26,558 nt of DNA from a virus (IMGVR_UViG_3300031857_001173:1-26558), one strand, 5' to 3'. Positions 20,720 through 26,554 are shown, counted from the first letter of the stretch. Notes: generated by a model not told the origin, from the sequence alone. Numbers and translations: made by a program.

Positions 20720-20811
20720 TTGTCGTCCTCACTTGTCTTGAAATCATCACGACAATCATCGCAATACTTACCACCAGTTTTTTCTTGATGTTCACATATC
20801 TCGCATAGCAT
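20716..20811 (-). CDS. 31-aa zinc-finger microprotein
   Basis: AAGGAGATAAATAATATG gives a strong start. The product has two close zinc pairs: C3-x2-C6 (CEIC) and C17-x2-C20 (CDDC), with a charged C-terminal end (RDDFKTSEDDK). It ends with the ATGA overlap on the 22-aa gene. Cys4 pattern supports a small zinc ribbon. Confidence 0.65.
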   Translation of the reverse strand: MLCEICEHQEKTGGKYCDDCRDDFKTSEDDK

Positions 20812-20812
20812 A

Positions 20813-20980
20813 TTATTTATCTCCTTCACAGTTAGAACATATTGTAACTCCATTGTAAATATGTCCACCCTCTTCGTCAAGGTCTACAACATTAGAACAA
20901 GAACCACATTTAGTTATTGAATCTATATGTCTTAAGACATCAAGAGTTTCTGGCTTAAGTAGTTCTGCAATTGTTGGCAT
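20813..20980 (-). CDS. small zinc-ribbon protein
   Basis: 55 residues from ATG 20980, which overlaps the previous stop as TAATG and has a GGGGAAC ribosome site; a TTG 15 bases upstream is possible. The product carries KCGSCSNVVDLDEEGG and TICSNCEGDK (C-x2-C pairs spaced by about 20), a standard zinc ribbon. The TGTCTTAAGACA palindrome (20928-20939) lies inside the gene, and encodes DVLRHI-like residues. Confidence 0.7.
   Translation of the reverse strand: MPTIAELLKPETLDVLRHIDSITKCGSCSNVVDLDEEGGHIYNGVTICSNCEGDK
20928..20939. promoter_or_regulatory. CTTAAG palindrome site, perfect consensus (extended to 14 bp)
   Basis: ATGTCTTAAGACAT at 20927-20940 is a perfect 14-bp palindrome inside the zinc-ribbon gene. 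Confidence 0.6.
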
Positions 20981-21255
20981 TAGTATGTTCCCCAATCTAA
21001 TCCAGATACTTCTTCACCAAACTCATTTTCAAAGGTGAGTTCTTTCAATGGCACATTGAACTCCATTGAAATCTCATCTGTTAACCACGCGACCACATCA
21101 TCTAGGTCTGGGTCTTCAATGTCCCACTCTTTCATACTTGCTACTGCTTTATCTACATCAAAGGTAACTAATCTAGTTACGATTAGTTTCTTTGGTAGTT
21201 TTATTTCAGCGTCAAGCGCAGGACTTGTTGTCATATCTTCTGACTTAAGACTCAT
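20980..21255 (-). CDS. unknown acidic protein
   Basis: ATG 21255, following GGAGGATAGGAAT, gives 91 residues; an earlier ATG (21270) has no ribosome site. The product is mostly helix and strand with no recognised motif (TRLVTFDVDKAVASMKEW, DDVVAWLTDEISMEFNV, VSGLDWGTY). It overlaps the upstream microprotein stop (ATGA) and the downstream ATG (TAATG). The second half includes many acidic residues. Function unknown. Confidence 0.6.
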   Translation of the reverse strand: MSLKSEDMTTSPALDAEIKLPKKLIVTRLVTFDVDKAVASMKEWDIEDPDLDDVVAWLTDEISMEFNVPLKELTFENEFGEEVSGLDWGTY

Positions 21256-21395
21256 ATTCCTATCCTCCAATCATTAGAATTTTTATGTCTTACGCAATCA
21301 CAATAAAGACACATATCGTAATCTGTTTCGTCATTAGCATAAACATAATCGTGTTCTTCTTTGATATGTATTTCTATATATTCTTCAATCTTCAT
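21252..21395 (-). CDS. 47-aa Cys-rich microprotein
   Basis: AAGGAGACAAG precedes ATG 21395; TGA 21252-21254 overlaps the next ATG. The product is MKIEEYIEIHIKEEHDY, then DMCLYCDCVRHKNS (C29, C32, C34, H37), consistent with a small zinc site. The coupling to both neighbours and the standard ribosome site support a real gene. Confidence 0.62.
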   Translation of the reverse strand: MKIEEYIEIHIKEEHDYVYANDETDYDMCLYCDCVRHKNSNDWRIGI

Positions 21396-21613
21396 CTTGT
21401 CTCCTTATTGAGTTGACCAATCATTAGGGAAACTTTAGCGCATAATTCCTCTTCGTTATCTATAAACACGCCGTCTCCTTCGTATGCATACTGCCACATT
21501 TCTTCTCTTGGATTGTACACAGTTCCGTCATTGAAAACAGTGCCTTCAGTTTCGGTGTCGTGTATCCACTCGTTTGTTACATCATCAAACATAATTACAT
21601 AATGATGTTGCAT
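21392..21613 (-). CDS. unknown small acidic protein
   Basis: 73 residues starting with MQHHYVIMFDDVTNEWIHDTET, beta-rich and acidic, with YNPREEMWQYAYEGDGVFI in the middle. The start overlaps the upstream stop (TAATG) and has a GAGGTGAG ribosome site. Ends by ATGA overlap on the microprotein gene. No family is recognised. Confidence 0.6.
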   Translation of the reverse strand: MQHHYVIMFDDVTNEWIHDTETEGTVFNDGTVYNPREEMWQYAYEGDGVFIDNEEELCAKVSLMIGQLNKETR

Positions 21614-21840
21614 TATTCGCTCACCTCGTATTCTCTCAACACATTAAGTATTTCTTCACTAATAACTTGTGATGAGAAATCGAGATGGTTGTCATCGACT
21701 TCTTTAGTAACCTTAGACCAAACATCATCGGTTATAGGACTCTCTTCAGTATCGAAGATGTCCTTGCTCCACCAAAGGATTACAACTTCTTCTTCGGGGT
21801 TTAGTTCTTTCATATTTTTAATTACATCTTTTGCTTTCAT
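21613..21840 (-). CDS. unknown small acidic protein
   Basis: 75 residues with AAGGAGACAAG just before ATG 21840. Helical-looking and acidic (MKAKDVIKNMKELNPEEEVVILWW, shown in part; KDIFDTEESPITDDVWSKV). The beginning (DVIxxxxxLNPEEEVVILWW) resembles very short phage proteins with a 'LxxLxPddeVVI' opening that occur in several phage genomes. Function unknown. Confidence 0.6.
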   Translation of the reverse strand: MKAKDVIKNMKELNPEEEVVILWWSKDIFDTEESPITDDVWSKVTKEVDDNHLDFSSQVISEEILNVLREYEVSE

Positions 21841-21865
21841 CTTGTCTCCTTGTCTCCGTGTCTTA

Positions 21866-21877
21866 TGTCTTAAGACA
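21866..21877. promoter_or_regulatory. CTTAAG palindrome site, perfect consensus
   Basis: TGTCTTAAGACA about 26 bases upstream of ATG 21840, at the junction with the previous gene stop, and followed by two GGAGAC boxes. Confidence 0.6.
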
Positions 21878-22106
21878 GGTTTTCTATCGTTCCTACTGAT
21901 ACTGCAACTAACAACATAATCAAAGTTGCAAGCGCTGTCAAGACTCGCTCGCCTCTTTTTGTTAGTTTCATACCACCTATATACATAGGTGAATCTTTAT
22001 CTGGTTGTGTAGCGAAAGCGAAACCTCGTACGCTCTCTTCACATATGCACAAGTGCCAATCTGCATAGCACTCGTAGCAATACTTATGTCTTAAGTCTTG
22101 ATTCAT
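21870..22106 (-). CDS. zinc-knuckle plus membrane-helix protein
   Basis: 78 residues with GGAGACGAAATG. The N-terminus has CYECYADWHLCIC (C10-x2-C13, C20-x-C22), similar to the 30-aa microprotein at 15858. The C-terminal 30 residues include a transmembrane helix (RVLTALATLIMLLVAVSVG). A cytoplasmic zinc head on a membrane helix is the apparent arrangement. The CTTAAG palindrome overlaps codons 4-7. Confidence 0.65.
   Translation of the reverse strand: MNQDLRHKYCYECYADWHLCICEESVRGFAFATQPDKDSPMYIGGMKLTKRGERVLTALATLIMLLVAVSVGTIENLS
22087..22098. promoter_or_regulatory. CTTAAG palindrome site (TGTCTTAAGTCT)
   Basis: Ten of twelve bases match the consensus; it lies a few bases inside the start of the 21870-22106 gene. 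Confidence 0.45.
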
Positions 22107-22114
22107 TTCGTCTC

Positions 22115-22510
22115 CTAATCCATTTCTTCTATGATTACATTTGCTTGTTTCATATCTTCTTTACATATATTACACAATCCAACTACATTTGTAGTGATTC
22201 CTTCGGGCGTGTTCCAAGATAGAAGAAACTTTCCGATACTTCTTCCTGCCATCTTCTTTGATTTAATTTCTGGGCAATCTCCCATATCGCATAGGTCTAA
22301 TGTTGGGACATTGTTTCTCTTAAACAATCTATGAATAAAATCAAAAGCCTCAGACTTGTTCTTAAAATTCTGTCTTAAGACTTGATTTATACTTTTCAAT
22401 GATTGTGTATTTCTTGTACCAAATCTTAAATCCCACGCTAGACTTTGATACACACCTATAAGTGCTACGTGTTGCATAGCGCTTAGGCTAATCATTTCTT
22501 CTTTCTGCAT
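22115..22510 (-). CDS. unknown protein with two Cys pairs
   Basis: ATG 22510 is chosen because GGAGACGAA precedes it; ATG 22531 lies upstream of that box. 131 residues. Helical N-terminal half (LSAMQHVALIGVYQSLAWD, FKNKSEAFDFIHRLFKRNN). C-terminal half with CDMGDC and LCNICKED pairs, probably one zinc site, separated by a KSKKMAGRSIGKFLLSW stretch. No named family. One TGTCTTAAGACT site lies inside. Confidence 0.6.
   Translation of the reverse strand: MQKEEMISLSAMQHVALIGVYQSLAWDLRFGTRNTQSLKSINQVLRQNFKNKSEAFDFIHRLFKRNNVPTLDLCDMGDCPEIKSKKMAGRSIGKFLLSWNTPEGITTNVVGLCNICKEDMKQANVIIEEMD
22371..22382. promoter_or_regulatory. CTTAAG palindrome site (TGTCTTAAGACT)
   Basis: Eleven of twelve match the consensus; inside the 22115-22510 gene. 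Confidence 0.5.
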
Positions 22511-22535
22511 TTCGTCTCCTTTGTTTTTCATAATT

Positions 22536-22622
22536 CTAATTTATAGCCTCGTACTCTTTCCTGTCAAGGATATTTAGATAACGATTTGATAACGATTTTA
22601 TAGCCTCGTATTCTCTTATCAT
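22536..22622 (-). CDS. possible 28-aa microprotein with repeated EYEAI ends
   Basis: AGGAGACGGCGAA precedes ATG 22622, matching the local ribosome-site pattern. The product begins MIREYEAIKSL and ends DRKEYEAIN; the EYEAI repeats reflect two copies of a 'tatagcctcgta(c/t)tct' DNA repeat near the two ends and two GATAACGATTT copies in the middle. It could be a real microprotein or a repeat-based regulatory element; moderate doubt. Confidence 0.4.
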   Translation of the reverse strand: MIREYEAIKSLSNRYLNILDRKEYEAIN

Positions 22623-22684
22623 TTCGCCGTCTCCTCTCCTCTAGTTTGTTTGTGTCGGCTCTGGCTTTTTAGTTCCAGAAGAAA

Positions 22685-22710
22685 GGGCTTACGTCCTAAG
22701 ACATAAGCCC
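22685..22710 (-). terminator. 11-bp hairpin, terminator-like
   Basis: GGGCTTACGTC and GACATAAGCCC with a CTAA loop form an 11-bp stem with one mismatch. TTTCTT follows on the minus strand. It lies after the stop of the 56-aa gene and contains a CCTAAG degenerate version of the palindrome, so it may be both a terminator and a site. Confidence 0.55.
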
Positions 22711-22722
22711 TAACTTCCGTAT

Positions 22723-22893
22723 CTAACTAGCAACCTCTTCTAATTTGCCTAAGTAATCTAAGCAAATTCGAATCGCGTCATCTGGTCCCTCGCAGGAATT
22801 TACCTCTTTAGTAAATTCGTCTGCGCTCTTTCCTGCTCTTCTGTACTGCTTGTATACCTCAGCCATAAAATAGCGTGGGTCATCTGTAAACAT
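22723..22893 (-). CDS. 56-aa helical protein
   Basis: Frame from ATG 22893 (AAGGAGACAAGAAATG) to TAG 22723-22725. The product, with YFMAEVYKQYRRAGKSADEF and DAIRICLDYLGKLEEVAS, is all helix. Ribosome site and length are good. No family is recognised. Confidence 0.65.
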   Translation of the reverse strand: MFTDDPRYFMAEVYKQYRRAGKSADEFTKEVNSCEGPDDAIRICLDYLGKLEEVAS

Positions 22894-22922
22894 TTCTTGT
22901 CTCCTTCTCCTTTGGCTAACCT

Positions 22923-22977
22923 TTAGCCTCAGGGTCAGGACTTATGCCTTAAGACATAAACCCTGCCTCCGATTCTA
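22923..22977. repeat. leader repeat copy 1 with palindrome hairpin
   Basis: About 55 bases, 3'-overlapping the stop of the next gene. It shares with copy 2 the sequence beginning TTAGCCTCAGGGT and ending CCTCCGATTCTA. Internally, CAGGGT (22930-22935) pairs with ACCCTG (22960-22965) and TTATG with CATAA, with CTTAAG at the centre (22948-22953). Confidence 0.7.
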
Positions 22978-23175
22978 AATTTTTGCTTTGAGTGATTCCT
23001 CTTTTTCTCTAATTGCTTTTTCGAATCTGAATATATCGAATCTAGGATTATCTATTAGTGCTTGTTCTTCGAACAGGCGTACAGTTTCCCAAATTGCCTG
23101 CTCTCCTGCTCCTAGATTATTTACTAACGCTTTGCCAAATATGTCGGCAATTAGTTGGTAATCTTTTCTGCTCAT
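22975..23175 (-). CDS. conserved small phage protein (NPRFDxxRF family)
   Basis: 66 residues with AAGGAGACGAAATG. MSRKDYQLIADIFGKAL and then DNPRFDIFRFEKAI match a motif (M-x-R-K-x-[YF]...IA ... NPRFDxxRFxxA) seen in many short phage proteins of unknown role. All helix with a Lys-rich end. It lies between the two copies of the leader repeat. Confidence 0.7.
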   Translation of the reverse strand: MSRKDYQLIADIFGKALVNNLGAGEQAIWETVRLFEEQALIDNPRFDIFRFEKAIREKEESLKAKI

Positions 23176-23200
23176 TTCGTCTCCTTGTCTCTTCCTGAGA

Positions 23201-23257
23201 TTAGCCTCAGGGTGAGGCTCTTAAGTCTTAAGACCTAAGAACCTCCCTCCGATTCTA
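23201..23257. repeat. leader repeat copy 2 with palindrome hairpin
   Basis: About 57 bases, 3' end overlapping the SprT stop. Holds AGCCTCA-GGG-TGAGGCT (23203-23219), a 7-bp hairpin, and a 30-bp inverted repeat 23215-23244 (AGG..TCTTA..GTCTTAAGAC..TAAGA..CCT). The same layout as copy 1. Confidence 0.7.
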
Positions 23258-23905
23258 TTCTGCGTTTTCTTCTGCGATAAATTCACTATCACAATTTTGG
23301 CACATTGGACGGCAATTGTCTAGCACCTTTTGAGATAATCTTATGATTTCTCCACAGTTGCAGACGGCTTTGATTCCGTTTTTATTTCTTGATTTCTTTT
23401 GCCCTTTTTCTACCTGTAAAGCCGTAACTGATAGGGCTTTTTCTATTTTCTCGATTTCTTTTTTCCACCTTTTCAATGCGTGTTCTGGCATTGATGTTTT
23501 GGATAGTCCAATGCTTTTCTTCTCGCTTTTTTCTATCTTAAGACTGAAGATTTCTTGAGCCGTATTTTGGAATTTCTTATTATGATACCCCTCTTTTGTC
23601 ACGTCTTGAATTTCATTTTTGAAATTATAGGCGTGTGCTAACTCGTGGAGCAGAGTTCCCATAGTATCTACGGCACCTCTGCTCAAGGATTCAGCAGATA
23701 GGAAAATCTCATTTGCTAATTTCTCGCCTTTTTTCCAAGGTGTGAAATGTGTGAAATGACCGTGAACTTTCCCCTTTTCTTCACGAGCCAATGAAACCAC
23801 AATTTCTGGAAATTCGATTCCGATTTCTTGGATAACTGAGTTCTTTACATCTTCAAGAACTGAGAGCAATCCTGATAGTTCCTGAGTCTTTTCTTTTGTC
23901 TTCAT
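23255..23905 (-). CDS. SprT-like zinc metalloprotease
   Basis: 216 residues with GGAGACAAAAAATG. The SprT-type HExxH is HELAH (87-91), then a second His at 108 in the EGYHNKKF segment that completes the zinc site. A linker of about 60 residues is followed by a zinc ribbon at the end (CNCGEI and CRPMCQNCDSEF). Family knowledge: SprT/Spartan-like proteases cleave DNA-protein crosslinks. In phages the target is unknown; it may repair crosslinked phage DNA or degrade a host DNA-binding protein. First gene of the leftward early series, downstream of a CTTAAG site. Confidence 0.85.
   Translation of the reverse strand: MKTKEKTQELSGLLSVLEDVKNSVIQEIGIEFPEIVVSLAREEKGKVHGHFTHFTPWKKGEKLANEIFLSAESLSRGAVDTMGTLLHELAHAYNFKNEIQDVTKEGYHNKKFQNTAQEIFSLKIEKSEKKSIGLSKTSMPEHALKRWKKEIEKIEKALSVTALQVEKGQKKSRNKNGIKAVCNCGEIIRLSQKVLDNCRPMCQNCDSEFIAEENAE
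23534..23545. promoter_or_regulatory. CTTAAG palindrome site (TATCTTAAGACT)
   Basis: Ten of twelve match the TGTCTTAAGACA consensus; inside the SprT-like gene. Confidence 0.45.
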
Positions 23906-23918
23906 TTTTTGTCTCCTG

Positions 23919-23930
23919 TGTCTTAAGTCG
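23919..23930. promoter_or_regulatory. CTTAAG palindrome site (TGTCTTAAGTCG) at the head of the early operon
   Basis: Ten of twelve match. It lies directly upstream of the SprT-like gene ribosome site, where an operator for the leftward early transcript would be expected. Confidence 0.55.
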
Positions 23931-24467
23931 GAACTATTTCCGACCTACTAGAAAAATGTATCATATGCCAATCGTGAGGGGTCAAGGGGAAAATCGGACA
24001 TTTTCAAACTATTTTTGTGAAGTACGTCACACAGACAAATCGGACAAATCGGACATCTGTGAGGGGATTCGTGAGGTCGTGGGGAATCGTGGGAGAATCC
24101 TCAACCCTCAAGGATAGGTCGAGGGTTTGCCTATGGATTAGATTCTGCCCTTAACTTTCAAGACTTAAGGCTTAAGAGTTGACTATCCAATCTATTTATG
24201 CTAAAAGATTACAACTAGGGGGAGGGGAGGGGAATAAATAAGAGGGGAGATAGTCTTCTCTCACATAATCTATATATACCAACACAAACCAAAACTAGGG
24301 CTAGAAATGCTCTTCCAATCCATAAACTAGCCACTAAAAACACTACCCCCCATTGTTAATTTTTGGTGTGCGTGTATGCGCTAGCATCCCATCTAAAATT
24401 TTCCTGGGTTATTACACCCCTTCTGACCTGCGATAATACAATCTGTAAAAAAAACTTTATAAAATGC

Positions 24468-24490
24468 TGTTACCAAACCTCTCGGTAACA
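24468..24490. repeat. hairpin 1, GTTACC/GGTAAC arms
   Basis: TGTTACC (24468-24474) and GGTAACA (24484-24490), nine-base spacer. The upstream flank (TTTATAAAATGC) is shared with hairpin 2. Confidence 0.75.
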
Positions 24491-24527
24491 CCTTATATAT
24501 AGTAGAGGACAAAATAATTTTATAATA

Positions 24528-24553
24528 CTGTTGCCTTAACCCATCGGCAACAG
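24528..24553. repeat. hairpin 2, GTTGCC/GGCAAC arms
   Basis: CTGTTGCC (24528-24535) and GGCAACAG (24546-24553), ten-base spacer. It differs from hairpin 1 by a compensating A-T to G-C pair in the arms. Confidence 0.75.
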
Positions 24554-24565
24554 GGTAGTATTTAC

Positions 24566-24591
24566 GCAAGTCATCTTTGTTGATGACTTGC
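24566..24591 (+). promoter_or_regulatory. perfect inverted repeat overlapping the terminase -35
   Basis: GCAAGTCATC (24566-24575), a six-base TTTGTT loop and GATGACTTGC (24582-24591). It resembles a terminator stem followed by TTTAATAT, but its position across the -35 element of the terminase promoter also suits an operator. Confidence 0.6.
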
Positions 24592-24607
24592 TTTAATATA
24601 ATATAAT
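24580..24607 (+). promoter_or_regulatory. terminase promoter, sigma-70-like
   Basis: TTGATG (24580-24585), a 16-base spacer and TATAAT (24602-24607), 43 bases before ATG 24650. The flanking AT-rich run offers other -10 choices. Confidence 0.55.
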
Positions 24608-24649
24608 ATTATATATAATACTATCCCTGGAGCAAAAGGACAAATTCCA

Positions 24650-26554
24650 ATGGCAGCAAAAGCAGGATTATCGCACCACCTTAAGGCTGAGTCAGCCAAG
24701 AAAAAAGAGGATTACCTTAAGGGTATAGCCTCGGGGATGACTAACGATGCCGCCTCTAAGTTGGCTGGCATCAAACCTGATACGGTCAAGTATTGGATTA
24801 AATCTGATAAGGCTTTCCGCGCTGACCTTGATAACGCCAGAACTGATAGGGATGACGTTCGGGCTAAAACCAAGGACGCAGACAAGAACAACATAGGCTT
24901 TGAAGCCTTCTCTGAGGAATACCTAGAGATGAAGGTTTTCCCCCACCAGCGCAATTTCATATCCCTTCTAGAAAAGGGTGAGCCTGAGTGGATTCATCCT
25001 GCGATGACATATGAGCCTTCTGTAAAAAATCGCGTTTTAATAAACATACCTCCTGAGCACGCTAAGTCAACCACAATTACGGTTAACTACTCAACCTATA
25101 GAATTGCCCTAGACCCTAATGTTCGTATCATTATCGTTTCTAAGACTTTGGCTAAGGCACGCGAATTTGTGTATGCCATTAAACAACGCCTTAGCCATCC
25201 TCGCTGGCAGAAGATGCAGCAAATGTATGGACCTGAAGGTGGCTGGAAAGAAGACTCAGAGACCTGGCGAACCGACACAGTTTACCTAGGTACTGAAACT
25301 AGAGACTCTGGCGAAAAAGACCCAACACTTCAAGCCCTTGGTATGGGTGGACAAATCTACGGTGCTCGCGCCGACTTGATTATCCTTGATGACGTTATAA
25401 CTGGTGCCAATGCCCACGAGTGGGAAAAACAAATTAACTGGTTACAAAAAGAAGTTATAACTCGTCTTGGTAAAAATGGTAAACTTTTAGTTGTAGGTAC
25501 ACGCATAGGTTCTATAGACCTATATCGAGAACTTCGAAACCCTGAGCACTGGTCTGGAAATAAAACTCCATTCACATATCTGGCTATGCCAGCAGTACTA
25601 GAGTTCAACGAAGACCCAGAGAAGTGGGTAACACTATGGGCGAGGTCAGACAGACCTTGGGATGGCGATGAGGACACGACACCTGACGTAGATGGATTTT
25701 TCCCTAAATGGGATGGTCCTACGTTATTCCAGAGACGCTCCGAAGTTACCCCTTCTACTTGGGCTATGGTTTATCAACAACAAGACGTTGAAGACGATTC
25801 TATTTTTTCACCAGTATGTGTACAAGGTTCTATCCAAGGTATGCGTAAAATTGGGGTATTGCATTTTGGCGCACCAGGTTATCCTAAAGACCCTGGTAAC
25901 TATCGCGTAGTTATGGGTATTGACCCTGCTATGTCTGGAGCAACTGCAGCAGTAGTAGTGGCTGTAGATGTTGATAACAAGAAGAGATATGTTCTTGATG
26001 TCTGTAATATGACAGACCCAACTCCAGAAAAAATTAAAAACCTAATCCAAGAGTGGGCTGTTAAATATCAGCCTAACGTGGTAGTAGCGGAGAAAAATGC
26101 CTTCCAACTCTTCCTCACCAAAGACGAGGGAATACGTGACTTTCTATCTTCGCGCGGAATCGTATTCCGTGAGCATTTCACTGGCAACAACAAATGGGAC
26201 GTTGATTTCGGTGTTGCGTCTCTGGCTCCACTCTTTGGAACGACTACAAACGAAAAATTCGTAAAGAACTCAAATATGATTGAATTGCCTTCAACTGAGA
26301 AGTCTGAAGGTGTTAAGGCTTTAGTAACCCAGTTAATAACTTGGAAACCAGAAGCGCGTAAACGTCAACCTACTGACTGTGTTATGGCTTTATGGTTTAC
26401 CGAAATTGTTATACGTGAGTGGTTAGAACGTGGAAACCATCTTACCCAGTTTACTAATAGTAGATGGCACTCCAGAAGACAACTTAATGCAAGATATGTA
26501 ATTGATTTAGATGAGGCATTTGCCGAACAACAAGCAGAAGTATTTTACCAATAA
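24650..26554 (+). CDS. terL: terminase large subunit with N-terminal HTH-like domain
   Basis: 634 residues, preceded by AAAGGACAAATTCCA. Residues 20-62 form an HTH-like helix-turn-helix (YLKGIASGMTNDAASKLAGI and then VKYWIKSDKAF), resembling the DNA-binding part of small terminase subunits. The ATPase follows: PPEHAKST (134-141, Walker A) and LIILDD (243-248, Walker B and catalytic acidic residue), GTRIGSIDLY motif, then the nuclease GIDPAMSG (D425), VAEKNA (E481) and a later acidic region. It translocates and cuts DNA for packaging. Two CTTAAG sites near its start are weak matches (ACCTTAAGGNT). The stop is four bases before the window edge; other packaging genes are presumably beyond it. 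Confidence 0.93.
   Translation: MAAKAGLSHHLKAESAKKKEDYLKGIASGMTNDAASKLAGIKPDTVKYWIKSDKAFRADLDNARTDRDDVRAKTKDADKNNIGFEAFSEEYLEMKVFPHQRNFISLLEKGEPEWIHPAMTYEPSVKNRVLINIPPEHAKSTTITVNYSTYRIALDPNVRIIIVSKTLAKAREFVYAIKQRLSHPRWQKMQQMYGPEGGWKEDSETWRTDTVYLGTETRDSGEKDPTLQALGMGGQIYGARADLIILDDVITGANAHEWEKQINWLQKEVITRLGKNGKLLVVGTRIGSIDLYRELRNPEHWSGNKTPFTYLAMPAVLEFNEDPEKWVTLWARSDRPWDGDEDTTPDVDGFFPKWDGPTLFQRRSEVTPSTWAMVYQQQDVEDDSIFSPVCVQGSIQGMRKIGVLHFGAPGYPKDPGNYRVVMGIDPAMSGATAAVVVAVDVDNKKRYVLDVCNMTDPTPEKIKNLIQEWAVKYQPNVVVAEKNAFQLFLTKDEGIRDFLSSRGIVFREHFTGNNKWDVDFGVASLAPLFGTTTNEKFVKNSNMIELPSTEKSEGVKALVTQLITWKPEARKRQPTDCVMALWFTEIVIREWLERGNHLTQFTNSRWHSRRQLNARYVIDLDEAFAEQQAEVFYQ

Larger units (their letters stand above)
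23906..24649. other. non-coding control/packaging region, about 740 bases
   Basis: The leftward early genes and the rightward terminase diverge from here. It contains a 73-codon plus-strand frame without ribosome site (rejected), three AATCGGACA copies (23992-24000, 24038-24055), a double CTTAAG element at 24164-24176, a G-run tract at 24218-24247, two covarying hairpins, a promoter-overlapping inverted repeat and an AT-rich terminase promoter. Likely early and late promoters, possibly also an origin or a cos/pac site. Confidence 0.75.

Noticed and set aside
23896-24117. Plus-strand 73-codon frame in the control region with a DKSDKSD stretch
   Set aside because: No ribosome site at its start, composition follows the AATCGGACA repeats, and it lies antiparallel to the head of the early operon; treated as non-coding.
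18822-24176. CRISPR array as an explanation for the spaced CTTAAG repeats
   Set aside because: Repeats are only 12 bp, spacing is irregular and much longer than spacers, and intervening DNA encodes genes.
24680-24721. Two CTTAAG cores at the start of terminase as members of the palindrome network
   Set aside because: Their flanks (ACCTTAAGGNT) do not match the TGT...ACA arms and they are coding; considered chance.
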